A DNA stretch of 64,000 nt from Psococerastis gibbosa (GCA_963971405.1 OZ020485.1:44451469-44515468); one strand, 5' to 3'. Counted from the first letter of the stretch, positions 35,781 through 48,278 are shown. The notes: generated from the letters alone by a model not told the origin. Program-made: numbers and translations.

Positions 35781-36463
35781 CCGCTTCTACATACATATAT
35801 TTTTAAAAAAATCAGTTTTCACGCATCTTGTTTAGATATTAAGACAGTTTTAAATATATCCAGGTTAGCTCACCTACGGCGACGTGAGATGGACCCTTCA
35901 CCCCCGGAAAGATGTCTGGCTACGGCCCTGGCCCTTCCAGAAGAAGTTTCTCATCAAAAAATTGCACATTACGTTCGCAATGCAAAGCAATACTGCTATT
36001 TCAACCACTAGAAATATTTATGATGTTACAAATAGTTCCCATTGTAAATCAAGAGAAATAAAAGGGCAGTATATTATGTCGAGAGCTGGAGCTCTGTCAT
36101 TTCAATTATATTTGTTTATGATTGTTTACATTTTGTTTAATGAGTGGCAGCGGCACGCTATGTTGAGACGTTCTCACGCGGCTTGCATGCCGCTGCCCCA
36201 ATCTTTAATACAATCTGCTATATAATTCTAATTCTTGTATATATATAAAATGTGAATAGATCACACTATAACTCCGACCTTGCTTGGGCATTGAGACGTC
36301 TCCTCTCTGCCATTGTGGGACAGAAGGGACGCTTCCACGTCTGGTTCTTCAATCCACGCTTGCCTCATGGTTGAGACGTGATATGGTGGTAGAATTGCAA
36401 AGGGAAGGTGTCTCCACCGATGATGGCTTGGAGACGTTGATGACCTGCTGAAAGAGACACGTT

Positions 36464-36712
36464 CAGGGTTAGATCATAAACTGACTGTCATAAAAAATAT
36501 TGTACTACATTTTTTTTAATGCACAAAACTACCTACTGTGTTAATTTTTGAAGGTTTTTTAAATTTTTATGTACAAATTGGCCCAGGTGGATCAGGGCTA
36601 GAAGTTAAACTGGCTGTCATAGAAAAATACTGCATTACATTTTTTTAAGCACAGTTGTACCCCCGTTATTAATTTTTAAAGGGCTTTTTTAATTTTGGAG
36701 CATGGGGCGAGC
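36464..36712 (+). repeat. Diverged tandem duplication, ~130-bp unit
   Basis: Copy one starts GGGTTAGATCATAAACTGAC, copy two (36594 on) GGGCTAGAAGTTAAACTGGC. Both continue with CTGTCATA, a T tract and TTAATTTTTGAAGG-like sequence. Confidence 0.7.
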
Positions 36713-36984
36713 CCATGCACCTCGCGGACGTATATGATAGATTGAATTTCACGCAGAGATGTCACAGGGCTACGCGCCTGCGCAGTGCTTAAGGATGTAC
36801 ATGTAAATGACCGTTTCTTCCTCAAATATTCTCATGGTAGCGCCAGCAAAACCGCCAGAATGGAGTAAAGGGACATATTTTTGGAAAGAGTCTGGTTGCA
36901 TAATATTGTAGAAATTTTACAGGAAGTTAAAATTTCGTCTAGAAGAGCAGACTTCCGAACACCATAATGACTCGTACCCACACA

Positions 36985-37165
36985 TGCTTGCACCTGTTAC
37001 ATTGTGTAAATGGTAAACTTTTCTCAACTTATCCATTATCGGTTGCAGTAACCGGTGCCGGTTGACATTGAGAACGTATATCAGTTTACCAGCGGCCATA
37101 TTTCTTGCGGAAGCATTATCCACAGTCCTAAAAATCATAGTGTCATTGGCAGAGGCGCAGAACAT
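36985..37165 (+). mobile_element. Diverged family B fragment
   Basis: CTCAACTTATCCATTATCGG and CCGGTGCCGGTTGACATTGA match the family core. The ends are lost. Confidence 0.6.
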
Positions 37166-37829
37166 AGTTTAGCTGCGAGCCAACTTACATACTTTCATAA
37201 AAAAGTTAAAATTTAATACTTATTCAATCTCAACCCAATTATGACTGTCTGAAAAAGAGGAGGGGGGGCAGAAACGGAAAATCCTCAAATTATCGCCACC
37301 TATCCGTAGAGAACATGCCTTGGAATACCAATTGGTTTCAACCAAAAGGGTTGAAAATAAGGAAAAGGACGTTGCTGGTGGGGCGAACTATAAGGGTTGT
37401 TATTTGCTTTGGAGCAGCCCCTTTATAAAATCACGCGTTGAAATGGAACCCAGTTGTCCTTTGTCTTAAGGTAAAGGTGCGGTCTTAAGTACAATTAATG
37501 GCAACTGGACACCCCTCCCCCCTTCCTTCTTCGATTCCGGGATAGGAATTGTAATGGGACCCGCCGGAACCAAAAGGGTGGGGGCAAAGTGTGGGGGGGG
37601 GGGGGGGGGTAGACCCCTTGAAAGACCAAACCGCACGCTCTTCACCAGTCACCTTCTCCGATTTATATTAACTGAGAAAGGTGTTAGTTTAGGTTCTCGA
37701 GGGGTTTCAATATTTACGCGTCTTATTCGAGCTTTTAGGTTTTCTTAGGCCACTTAAAAATAGATAGCCGCATTGTTTGGTTAGGTTAGATAATAACGAT
37801 AATTGTCATTTTGACACATGAAGGGTCAA

Positions 37830-38195
37830 ATCTTCTTTGCCGTAAAAGAGAGGTCGACAATGGAAAAGCTCAGACATTGACCCATCACAACAGGTGGGAT
37901 AGTAGTAGTAGTAGTGTTCGTCGGGTTAATAACGACTTAGGCCTCATATTTGGGCCCATAGAGCGACCCCGACTTGACTGTCCTATGCCAGCCCATAGGA
38001 CAAGGGACCTCTTGATTATAGTGGATTCCGAACCACTTGAGAAACACAGTGAAGTCACACGATTAGCTCGGAGGTGACCAGGACAAGTCCTACCATGTTT
38101 CCCTACCGGCACTGTGCACACGACCAAGTTATCTGCATCTTTGAACCTGCTCTGGTCCGCTGGATTCAACTTGGTATGGCGGCCGGTTCAACAGG
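37830..38195 (+). repeat. Dispersed repeat family I, copy 2
   Basis: It carries TGATTATAGTGGATTCCGAA, GATTAGCTCGGAGGTGACCA and TTCAACTTGGTATGGC in the same order as copy 1. A 267-bp frame is open across it (DLLIIVDSEPLEKHSEVTRL). Confidence 0.55.
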
Positions 38196-39261
38196 TGGGA
38201 TAGTTGTATATTTTAACTGTCAAGTCTCTGAAGAACTTGTTAGATGATTGGGTATACCAGAATTCAGCATACCACTCTGGCAAGGTGGAGACTGGGGCTC
38301 GAATTCCGTTTTCCTTCCATATTCCATATTTTCCCCGTCCTCTCTAATTCCCCTGTCTTCTGAAATTTTCTACAAAATTAAATAGGTTAAAAAAAACTAA
38401 AAGTAAAAACACGTACTAAGTTTAGTACATATAGGTGGAAAACATACTCTGTTCAATACTTCAACAACAATAACGAAGGTTTAAAACATTGATTGTATAT
38501 ACTAGGTTGTAATTACTTGCTATTACCCCTAAGAGGGGGTCCGGACTCCGGGGGAATATTATCGAAAAAATAGGCGCAAAATAGTTGAGTTGTAAGAATT
38601 TGAAGAGTGGAGACTTATTCATATTGCTGTAAAAACCGAGTAGGCTACACCGGAGAATATCCAATTATGTAAGTCAACATTTTGCATACTCGTGCAAGAT
38701 CTAACCAAAGGTCCAGAGGGACATTTGCCCCCTGCCCCCCTCCCCCCGTTCGGCGCCCCTGTCTCTGTACTATTACAAGTGATAATGGTGCCTAGTCTTA
38801 CCAAACTCAGCCAAGAACCCCGTAAAATCCTGAACTTTTTCATTGATGTGATTGAACGTGCATCAGCCAATTCAGTAACTAAACACTAGTTGCAGAACAG
38901 TGGTTGCAGACAGCTATGCTTTACAAATTGAGATTGAGTGAAGTGCGGCCAGTTATAATGACGTTCAGGGTCATACGGGGCTGGAAATGGCACGGTCGTT
39001 GCAGCAGCAATCCAATGGTTAGCAATTGTCGGGGATCACGCTCCATTACTCACTTAATGCCCTATTCAATCCGGCCAAGAGCCCGGCAAAGCCCTATTGC
39101 TGACTTTTCGCGTGCCATACAGACAGAAAATCTAAAAATGCTCACTGTAATCAGCATATTTTTTGGAAACACTGGTTAAAAATAATATGCCCCCATGCTA
39201 CGAACTTTCTGGTGTCAGAATGCAGAGTGCATAATTATATTAAAATATATTGCTGTATTAA

Positions 39262-39301
39262 ATGGTATATATAACACTGACATTATGCTGCCTTTGGTTG
39301 A

Positions 39302-39375
<74 letters not shown>

Positions 39376-39535
39376 TTTATCATACAATACAAAATGAAAT
39401 TAATTATACAACAAACCCACTAAGAAATTAACAATTTTCCTACTAAATATATATATATGTATAAATTCCTCCGTGGGCACCTCAATCAAAACCTATGAAG
39501 AGGTAACCTTCTCGTTATATCCGAAATTAGAGGAT
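39262..39535 (-). mobile_element. SINE B tail split by a GAAA microsatellite
   Basis: AACACTGACATTA...CTTTGGTTGAA at the left and GAAGAGGTAACCTTCTCG at 39497 on are adjacent in the 43216 copy. Here they are separated by (GAAA)n plus about 120 bp. Confidence 0.5.
39299..39373. repeat. (GAAA)n microsatellite
   Basis: About 18 tetranucleotide units, inserted in a SINE B tail. Confidence 0.97.
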
Positions 39536-39557
39536 TTATAAAAACACTGGGATGCTA

Positions 39558-39701
39558 AATCCTCTACTTACATGCTCTTGCGACACCCGGGAAGAAATGG
39601 ACGGAGAACATCTTAAGACGTGCCCTGCTGTCGTCAATAGCAGAGGTTCACCAGATTATGGGTTGTATTGGGCTGCAAGAAAGCTGATGGCGGAAGCCTA
39701 A
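39558..39701 (+). pseudogene. Non-LTR element C-terminal remnant (Cys/His tail)
   Basis: The frame encodes NPLLTCSCDTREEMDGEHLK, then TCPAVVNSRGSPDYGLYWAA and RKLMAEA with a stop at 39699-39701. CxC...HxxxC and YWAARKLMA are typical of LINE ORF2 ends. Confidence 0.6.
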
Positions 39702-39717
39702 TGTGATGCTGTAAATA

Positions 39718-40101
39718 GGCGCCCATTCCATTGACCGGCTAGGGCTATTTCCAACAACGATGACGTGGTAGCAGACATTCAAGACTTAGGTAGCGTTTCC
39801 ACCGACCTCGCATTGCAGATTGCAAATGACATTGACGGAAATGTTTTTTTTTTTTTAAATAGAAATCTATTAAAATGTTTGTAATTAACATATCCCATGA
39901 AGCCATTTTTTAATTTTAGTTTGTTTGTTTGTGATTTTACTGTATGATCATTGATCAATTTTAACTATGGTATAGAGGAAAATAAACATTTCCGTCAATT
40001 CTGCAATGCGAGGTCGGTGGAAACGCCACCTAACTCTTGAATGTCTGCTACCACGTCACCGTTGTTGGAAATAGCCCTAGCCGGTCAATGGAATGGGCAC
40101 C
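39718..40101. mobile_element. Harbinger-like fold-back MITE, 384 bp
   Basis: The arms begin GGCGCCCATTCCATTGACC and end with the inverted copy GGAATGGGCACC. They are about 100 bp long, with GACGTGGTAGCAGACATTC inside the left arm and its complement in the right. Flanking trinucleotides are ata (39715-39717) and tta (40102-40104). It sits 17 bp after the stop of a LINE remnant. Confidence 0.85.
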
Positions 40102-40844
40102 TTAAAAAAAAAATCAACTTATATGCTTTTTGACAAGATATACCACAGATACGCTTGTATTTGAGGCCAAAAATTGAAATTCAGAGATAATATCTAATTT
40201 ATTGCAGAATAACAATAACAACTATTTTATACTATTCTCTCCGAATACATATGTTAGGGGAGTAACAGGGGTAGCTTTCCATTGAAATAAACCCCCTGCC
40301 AAGAACATATCATAGGGATCTCAACTTATATTGACGTCTCGCCCTTAACAACGTACTAATTATTTAAGTTCTGAAACAGGCAAGACGGAAGGGAGAGTGA
40401 AACTTGTCAAAGTTTCCATAGCCGTAAGCAATGATTGCTGACTCTCAGCTCCAATGCGGCCGGCGTGTAACTCAGCGTCATTGCGATTGAGCTTATACAA
40501 TTGGGCGCTTTGCATTTGCATGCTGCAAAATTGACTGTGAATATTGAGAACAATATTGGGTTTATTTGTGTATTAGGCTCAGTACCGTTTACGAGGTACT
40601 TTGATTCTCAATTATTAGCGAATTAAATGAAAATTTGCTATTTAGTGTTAGAATTAGTGTTATGAGTTAATTTGAGGAATTTTGCATTCTTGCTGTAACT
40701 TGTAACTTGTTTATATTTATTGATATTTTAAGTATATTTACTAACTCTGGATGTATTTGAAATAAATATTTTATCCGCCCATAACCGAACTTGATTAAGT
40801 TTTAAGTTAAGTTAATAAGTTAAGTACATTGTGTCAATGGTATC

Positions 40845-41039
40845 CAAGGGCGGATTTTGCCTCCAATTTAGGGGGGGGGGTCAGCGGTCAGGTTCAGTAG
40901 ATTATAACACTAAAAAACATAATTATTTTTAATTCCCACTGAAAACCCATTGTTATCTAGTGTAGTTCAATTTTTTTTTTGGGGGGGGGGGGGGATCTGG
41001 GTCCTCTGACACCCCCCCCCCCCCTAAAATCCGCCCTTG
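40845..41039. mobile_element. hAT-like MITE (CAAGGGCGGATTTT ends)
   Basis: The inverted ends are CAAGGGCGGATTTTG and AAAATCCGCCCTTG. The flanking 8-mers atggtatc and atggcagc match at six positions. It is related along its length, in opposite orientation, to 62240-62430. Confidence 0.78.
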
Positions 41040-41224
41040 ATGGCAGCTTGTGTCCATTGTCCCTTTTAGCCAGTGATGTGAGTTGATATCAAGAACGTGT
41101 ACCAGTTATATAGTTGTACTACCGAAACAATACCAATAATGTTCAAAACAAGTGGAAAAAGTTTAGACGTTTTTTAATTTTTGGAGGTAAAAATAAAAAT
41201 AAAAAACAATCCCGAGGCATGATT

Positions 41225-41405
41225 CTTGTGCACCTACAAGCCAAATTTCATCCAAATCCACCAAGTCGACGAACAGACAGACAGATATTTGGTAAAACCC
41301 ACTTTTTGGGGTTCATCCATCGGACCTCAAAACGTGTAAATCCTCTAAAATATCGAAATCGAATATTTCGACCATCACAATGTTTTCCTTTTACTACGGT
41401 ATAAA
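41225..41405 (-). repeat. Dispersed repeat family L fragment
   Basis: The minus strand carries the same GACGGTCGAAA-like, TTTACACGTTTTGAGGTCC and CTGTCTGTCTGTT landmarks as 55415, in order. Confidence 0.45.
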
Positions 41406-42390
41406 TATGAAAGCAATAATTTTTTAGACTTTTCCGAAATATTAATTTTTCCGGACTTTTGATGCCGGGCGTCAGACACTATGAAAATTGTCATGGAGCA
41501 AATGCACTGGTTGGGGGTTGGGGAAAACCCCGTCTATTTCTGAACGCATTTCAGAAGATTTCTGATGCAGAGGTGTGTCCTAAGGAAAACAGTGCTCATC
41601 CGTGTCGTCAGCTTTCGCTACATTGACAAATTTCCCAGCGCGTTAACACCAACGCCATCGTCCGTGTGTGCCGGGTCGTAGTCCCAAACATAATAACACA
41701 AACTTGAAGTTCTTTCGTCTCGGAACCAACACGTTTCATGTCAAATTCGCTACATTTCGTTTGTAAGATTGTAACTAGCAAGGATCTAGCACACGTGAGT
41801 CGTGAACGGGTTTACTGACAACAAGCTCGCCTATCTTTAAGATAAGACTATGAGACGTATCAAGAATGCGCTCTAAGAAGAAAAATAACAGCATTTGTCG
41901 TATCTGCCAAATTATCGAATTAACCCTCAGGAAACCTTTTCCACAGCATCCCTAAATTTTGAATAGCTTACTGTCATTTATTGTTGCTGACGAAGGAGCT
42001 TTTGTTAAGGAAATACCTTAAGTAATGAAGCAAGAAAAACCTTTTGCTACCGCACAAATTGTAATTTAGAAATGAGTTCTCCCCCAGGGCGTACATAGAG
42101 TCGTTAAATTTATGAATGGTTTATTTCTATACGGCAAAATGATGCCTTCAAAATAATAAATGACAATAAAAAAAGGAAAGAGATGAAATTTTAAACAATG
42201 AGCTAATGAGATTGTATTAAAAAGTTTAAAGGAAATAATATTTTTTCTTGGAAAAATATTTTTTTTCTTCAGTTTGGAACCAATTGGATTACTGGTGAAA
42301 TCTTGTAGGTGGTGAGATACGCAGGGTGGTAGTGAATTCGGCAGTAGTAAGTGACGTCATGCTGTCTTCGTGGAGAACTGGATACAGGAC

Positions 42391-42850
42391 AGGTAGAGTA
42401 GTGGTACAGATGACTCGTATCTGTACTTGGTTAAGTCATGCTTTCGCCTGTTTCATGGCGTCAATGGTAAGCTTGTCTCAGCTTGTCCATTATCGCTTGT
42501 AGCCGGTGTAGGTTGACATCGAGAACCTTCACCAGTTTGCCAATGGCTAAAATAATACGGAAACAATACAAATAATGTCAAAATTCATGGGGTCATAGGC
42601 ATTGGACAGGGGACCTACGGGCCACTGTACGTCTGTACGTGGGCCTTGGTCCATAAATAGTCCTGCAAATAATTCCAATTACAATAGTGGTACGGACTCC
42701 GACTTTCACCTGACACTTGCCACAATTTCTGACCTTTGGAGGACATGCAAAGCAGGCTGGTCCTAGCTGAGTGTAAGAGAGGGCTTTATAGCCCTAGCTC
42801 CGATAGGTTGACTTATAATAATAGAACAAAAAGTCTTAATTTATTTATTA
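42391..42850 (+). mobile_element. SINE A copy split by a family B retroposon
   Basis: The head GTAGAGTAGTGGTAC is interrupted at 42408-42684. It resumes at 42685 with the 9-bp duplication tagtggtac and continues to the (TTTA) tail. Confidence 0.85.
42408..42684 (+). mobile_element. Family B retroposon inserted in SINE A
   Basis: This 277-bp copy is bounded by the 9-bp duplication tagtggtac (42399-42407 and 42685-42693). It shares CTCGTATCTGTACTTGG, GTCTCAGCTTGTCCATTATC and GCCGGTGTAGGTTGAC with the other copies. It gives the clearest family boundaries. Confidence 0.85.
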
Positions 42851-42927
42851 TATACATCGGACTACCCGATATAGTTTGACGGATTCCTCGCCCTATCCAG
42901 CACCACCAGGCTAAACATGAAATAAAA

Positions 42928-43118
42928 AAATAAATGTTGACTTTTTTGTTCTATTACTAAGCCAACCTAGTGGAGCTAGGGCTATAAAGCCCTCTCTTAC
43001 ACTCAACTAGGAAAGCTCGGGACCTCCGAAGCATGGCCGGAAAATGTAGGAAGTGTGGGACTCGAACCAACAATCTTTCGGGTAAAGTCGAAGTCTGTAC
43101 CACTAATCTACATGTCCT
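42928..43118 (-). mobile_element. SINE A copy, inverted relative to its neighbour
   Basis: Full-length reverse-orientation copy starting about 80 bp after the plus-strand copy. The two could form a large hairpin in a transcript. Confidence 0.85.
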
Positions 43119-43215
43119 GACTTGCCACCACACCCACCAATTAAGCCGCTGCCTGGTCGGGGAGTTATTCGTTATTTTCGCAGCTAGCCACCATATCCAT
43201 TATATTGCAGTACTA

Positions 43216-43390
43216 TTTTATGGTATAGGCTACATAACACTGACATTAAATTAACTTTGGTTGAAGAGGTAACCTCCTCGTTGTACATGAAATTAGAGGC
43301 TATAGAAAAAATTGGACTTGGCGGGATTCGAACCCACGATCTACGCCTAACCGGGGCGTTGTCTTAACCGCTGGACCACAAGATTGTGGT
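43216..43390 (-). mobile_element. SINE B copy, full length
   Basis: Reading the minus strand, the tRNA-like head (TGTGGTCCAGCGGTTAAG, GGTTCGAATCCCGCC) leads into a tail with GAGGTTACCTCTTCAACC and ending AATGTCAGTGTTATG. Confidence 0.75.
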
Positions 43391-43439
43391 TTTTCAATAT
43401 CCTCTAATCCTCTACCCCGCTAGTAGCCTGCAGCTCAGA

Positions 43440-43582
43440 CCTAGGTACTAGGTACTAGGTCGTAGCTCAGCACAAGTATTAATTTACTCATTGAGGCGAC
43501 TGAAGAGGTCAATCGGATACATTCATTAAATTGTTTGTATGCGATTAACCCTTAAAAAAAAAAAAAACAAAAAAAAACAAGT
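43440..43582 (+). mobile_element. SINE C 3' portion
   Basis: From CGTAGCTCAGCACAAGTATT to GCGATTAACCCTTAAAAAA it matches the 30520 copy. The head is missing. Confidence 0.7.
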
Positions 43583-43700
43583 GTAGTACCTATACATAAC
43601 CATATTTTACTTTGTAAAAAAGAAGGTAGAGTAATGACAAAGTGGAAAAATGGGAAACTAGTACAGCTACGGAAAGGCAGGGACGTGGCTGTGGGTTTAA

Positions 43701-44084
43701 GGTGCCCATTCCATTGACCGGCTAGGGCTATTTACAAAAACAGTGACGTGGTAGCAGACATTCAAGACTTAGGCAGGGTTTCCACCGACCTCGCATTGCA
43801 GAATGCAAATGACATTGACGGAAATTAGAATTTTTCTTTTTATAGAAATCTATTAGAATGTTTGAACTTAACATATCCCATGACGCCATTTTTTAATTTG
43901 AGTTTGTTTTTTTGTGATTTTACTGTATGATCATTGATCAATTTTAACTATGGCATAGAGGAAAATAAACATTTCCGTCAATTCTGCAATGCGAGGTCGG
44001 TGGAAACCTCGCCTAATTCTTGAATGTCTGCTACCACGTCACTGTTTTTGTAAATAGCCCTAGCCGGTCGATGGAATGGGCGCC
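43701..44084. mobile_element. Harbinger-like fold-back MITE, 384 bp
   Basis: This is the same subfamily and length as 39718-40101, in the same orientation as judged from the asymmetric interior. The TAA duplication is perfect at 43698-43700 and 44085-44087. Confidence 0.88.
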
Positions 44085-44504
44085 TAAGCTCCACGTCTAG
44101 TCCGCGGAGTAGGTTCTCGATTACACATCAATTTCATCTAAGGCCCCTACCCGTTCTATACGATTTAGGTTTCATTCAAAACAGGCATGGCGCAAGCCTA
44201 CTATTACAGCTTGACATTGATGTAGGTCCTAAAACTAGGTTACTATACTATTCCAGGCGTGCTATATTTAACCTATGCCCAAATTTTAGAGCTGCACATG
44301 CAAAGTGCCTAACTTTGACGCGTCTCCATATAAATATTGATTGATGGGTAAGTGGAAGATTTGTGATTATGTTTATAGACAAGTGGGGTTTTAGGAACGT
44401 AGCTACTCAACTGTAACTACACAATGAGGATAGAGAATAATTTGGGGAGATTTGGGATAGTCTGCCATCAGTTTCTGGGGAGTGAAGTGTGGGAATGAGT
44501 ACCT

Positions 44505-44675
44505 GCAGCCTGATCAAGGCGATTATAATACCGGTATTTATTTAATCCCCTGGTAGTAAAAATGTAAACAAGATAATTTTGTAATGGAAAGTGCTACTCA
44601 AAATTTGTTTGTTTTCAGTTATAATCTTAGGGTATTTATTTAATCCCGGTATCATAATCGCCTCGATCAGGCTGC
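44505..44675. mobile_element. Family J fold-back element (left-left arms)
   Basis: GCAGCCTGATCAAGGCGATT is answered by the inverted AATCGCCTCGATCAGGCTGC. A TTTGTTT segment is inside. No clear target duplication. Confidence 0.6.
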
Positions 44676-44929
44676 TGATTTGTTACATTATTATTTTCCC
44701 CTTTTTTTAAACAAAATAATGTTATAGATATTAATTTTTTAAATAATTTGTAAACCAAAATAGGTTAGCTGGTAGAGTCGCCCTTCGGGGCTAGAGCTTG
44801 CCCAATGTAAAGATGCTTTTGCCCTGAGTGGGGAGCCCAAAAAATACTTGTGTCATGCTTAAAATCCTAGTATTTATATTTTTAATATTTTGGAGGAGAC
44901 CCCTTAGTCCTCCCCTCATTAATGAATTA

Positions 44930-45465
44930 GTTGCTTTCTCAATCTAAGTCAATATATTGACTGTATTAGGGTATAGGTACCATTTTCACCATGCATGTCT
45001 GATACATAAAATTTTGAAATCGCAATCACCACAATATCTGTTCTCACTTTTCTCTCCGTTCTCTTCTGGCAGATACAACACCAGATCTGATAATCTTCTT
45101 CTTATACCCCTATCGCACACCAACATCCACCACTCCTCATTCTCTATTTCATCTCCAGTACTATGGAACTCTTTACCAGCAGAGATTCGCGACAGCTCCA
45201 CCACAGCAACATTTAAGTCCAAAGTATTAAAGTTCCTTTTAGCAAAGCAGTCTGAACAGCATTAGCCCAGGTTAAATGGTTAGGGATATGAATGATGGAT
45301 GCATGTAAGTACGTATGTTAGTATGAATGGGTAATTAAAATGGAATAAGAAATAATTATGCTATATAACATGTAAAGGCAGTTTAGTGTATGAAAGGGCC
45401 ACTGGCCCTAACTACGCTGTTCAATAAAGACGATTTATTATTATTATTATTATTATATATATATA
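44930..45465 (+). pseudogene. LINE C-terminal remnant with 3' UTR and (TTA)n tail
   Basis: The open frame 44957-45265 encodes a non-LTR RT C-terminus (NTRSDNLLLIPLSHTNIHHS, LWNSLPAEIRDSS, TFKSKVLKFLL). It is the same clade as 5880-6400. The 3' UTR has GGGCCACTGGCCCTAACTAC, resembling the SINE A tail stem, then ends in (TTA)n. It is 5' truncated, as is typical. Confidence 0.85.
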
Positions 45466-45630
45466 TAAACATTATAAATAAGTAACAAAAATTAATTATT
45501 AAGCCTTGTTTAGCAGCACTGTATGAGTCTTATGTCCCTAATAAGCGCTAGCTTGGGGATGCGGGATGTTATTATTATGTAACTTATTATTATAATATTA
45601 ATATTATGGTATTATTATGTAAGTTATTGT

Positions 45631-45942
45631 AAACAAAAAATAACAAAAACTTAGAGTTTTAGAAAAACTTGTTATAACAACCCGAATTAGTAAAACCCAA
45701 ATAATCGTTAAGAAATTAACTTTGTCTAAGAAACCCACTTGTGTTAGTATAAAACCCTGAGCGCTTTCGGCAAGAACTGCCATCTACAGAGGGAAACCCA
45801 CTAGCACAGTTACACCTTATCTGCGATTTGAGACTTGCTCAACTCGAGGAGAAGATGCAAATGTTTTACTAATTGTGTTTTACTAATTCGGGTTGTTATA
45901 ACAAGTTTTTCTAAAACTCTAAGTTTTTGTTATTTTTTGTTT
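45631..45942. repeat. Fold-back element with 66-bp arms
   Basis: The left arm (45631-45696) is a near-perfect inverted copy of the right arm (45877-45942), including AGTTTTAGAAAAACTTGTTA. The 180-bp spacer is unique. No convincing target duplication. Confidence 0.8.
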
Positions 45943-46688
45943 ATTAAAATGAAATACCACGAAGTCACGAGTAATCTAATTATTTAAGTTATTGTATTTT
46001 GTAAATGTATGCTCCTTGTCCAGGGGATACTGGACAGGGAAAAGAAAGAAGAAGAAGATTATTATTATAATATATAATCCTGCAATAACAATCGTTAAGC
46101 AGTAGCCTATACGATCAGCATTTCACCCCGCCTACCTTTGCGTAGGCAACCTTAAAAAAAATAAACACAGTCTCCTTAAATTCTTAATGACAATAATATC
46201 TAACGAATGGAGGCGAAACTATGGCATAATTATATGGGTAAAATCCCAACCCTTCGAGAATATCAATGGTCGGTTCACTGAGTATAATGACTCGTTTCAA
46301 AATTGTAGGGCTCTCTTAGGGGCATAAGCGAAACATTGCGAGAAACACGCATGTTTCCTCATGTACGATTGATCCCAATGAATTCATATCTACGATTAGA
46401 CTAGGTATTACTTCTCTTTGACATGCAATCAAAAGTTCAAAATGGCGGTGGTAATTTCGAGTAGAGCGGCCAGTCATCAATTGCTAGAGTATCATTATAT
46501 AAACTGAGCTCGACTATTTTTTTTTCTTTCATTTGCACCCAAATTTTATCACAGTATACAATCACTTTTCAGGATTCTGGTTAATAACATGGCGGCTGCA
46601 TGGTGTTTGATTCTGTGATACCTAGTTGTACAAGTACCTACTTCGATTAGGCCTATTCTTTTTTTTCTTGTTATCCCGTACAAGGCCT

Positions 46689-47065
46689 GCAGACCTACTA
46701 TGCCGTTTAATGATTGACTAAACACCAGAAATATGTTAAAATAAACCCCAATTGATTCATTTGTTTTAAACAAAAGAGTGCAAAATGAGCGGGAAATATT
46801 TTTTTTAAATTTATCTACTTTAGACAAAGTATTTACTAGAATAATTCTTGATATTTTGCACAATTTAAGCCTGTAAATTTTAAAGTTTATTTGTATTTCA
46901 TTCTATAATAAACTTTGCAACCATTTTCTAGTATTTGCAATAATTTATTAATTTGAAATTCCCGCGTATTTTGTACTCTTTTGTTAAAAACAAATGAATC
47001 AATTGGGGTTTATTTTAACATATTTCCGGTGCTTAGTTAGTGTGTAAACGGCATAGTAGGGCTGC
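46689..47065. mobile_element. Family J fold-back element (right-right arms)
   Basis: Arms of over 100 bp begin GCAGACCTACTATGCCGTTT and end with the complement AAACGGCATAGTAGGGCTGC. They include matching segments around CCCCAATTGATTCATTTG. Confidence 0.65.
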
Positions 47066-47294
47066 TGATGCACGAAAATCCCTATAGATTCTAAGTAGTT
47101 CTGTCAGTTTTCCGGAACCGCGCATCAGCAGAAGCTCATCAGAGAAACTGTAGTGCACCCACGCCAACCTATTTGCTCCAATGACAGATCTCCCAGCAGA
47201 TCTGCTCGTCTGTGTACCAGATCTAAGTGCTTCGCTTACACAAATAGAGGGACTAATGTCTTAACTGGTGTAAAACTCTAAAAAGCACATGGGC

Positions 47295-47566
47295 GAGGAA
47301 AGAGCTGGACCGAAAGGTCTGCAGGAGACTACATCGGGAGTTGCTGACACCTAGTCGTTGAGATTGTGCCCGCAGAAGAAGACGGCATAAGGCAACGTAG
47401 CACCAGATGATGGATCTACTGAAGGAGGACGCAGGAGCTCGAAGGTATCAAGAAAAGAAGAGGAAAGAGCTGGACCGAGAGAACTAGTAGAGAATATGTC
47501 GGGAGTTGCTGCCAACCAATCGATTAGATGAGATTGTGATTTCAGAAGAAGTCGGCATAGTGCAAG
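47295..47566 (+). repeat. Direct duplication with ~165-bp offset
   Basis: GAGGAAAGAGCTGGACCGA, TCGGGAGTTGCTG and GCAGAAGAAGACGGCAT occur at 47295-47390. They recur with changes at 47460-47564. Origin unknown; possibly decayed coding repeat. Confidence 0.6.
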
Positions 47567-48185
47567 CCGAGTTTATTTACTGTTTCTCACATTTTTCGAA
47601 ATGTTATGATTTAGTACCTACTTAGTGCTTAGTGAAGTTTTCATTCAGTAGCCTACCTATTTCAAAAAGTGCCTGCCATGAAAATATTTCCAATTTGGGC
47701 GACTAAAGTCTTCTCAAGTAACAGACTCAGCGGATAATTTAGTCACGAGCAAAACAACAGGTAAACAAGAATCCACTTAAAAAAAAAAAAAAAAACAAGC
47801 AGCACTACAATTTATTCATTCTCATCTTACTTAAAATAAATTTCCCCGAAGAAAAGGAGGCGGCGGGTAGGGAAATTCATATTTTTAATATAAAAAAAGG
47901 CGCTTATTTAGAAATGTTTTCAATTCAGCGGTAAACAAAATATTGAATCGAAAAGTAAACAAAACAGTTAAAAAACAATTGCCTTGCCCTTATTGAATTC
48001 TGCTTAGCGGGATAAGGCGCTAGCGTCTATCTCCTTGCACCGGCTCATTTATTCTCGAGAAAGGAAAAAGTTAATTAATTTAAGGAAAAAACACCGCCCC
48101 CTCCCCCCTCATCCGATGAGCTTCTTATTTGAGTCTTTTTGCATTTTTTGCTGCTACTGCTGACATTCCCAGTTCGGGAATGAGC

Positions 48186-48256
48186 CAGCCCCCAGTCACA
48201 ATACAGCCATAGTCACAGTTACAGTCAAGCCATAGTCACAGTCCCAGTCACAGTCT
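48186..48256. repeat. Imperfect CAGTCA(CAG) repeat
   Basis: Seven or so imperfect CAGTCACA/CCATAGTCA units; a cryptic minisatellite beside a family J element. Confidence 0.6.
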
Positions 48257-48278
48257 TCTCTCTGTTATAGTTGGGACT

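Noticed and set aside
43310..43390. tRNA gene on the minus strand
   Set aside because: The A and B boxes are good, but the acceptor stem does not close and the unit continues into a shared tail; better called a SINE.
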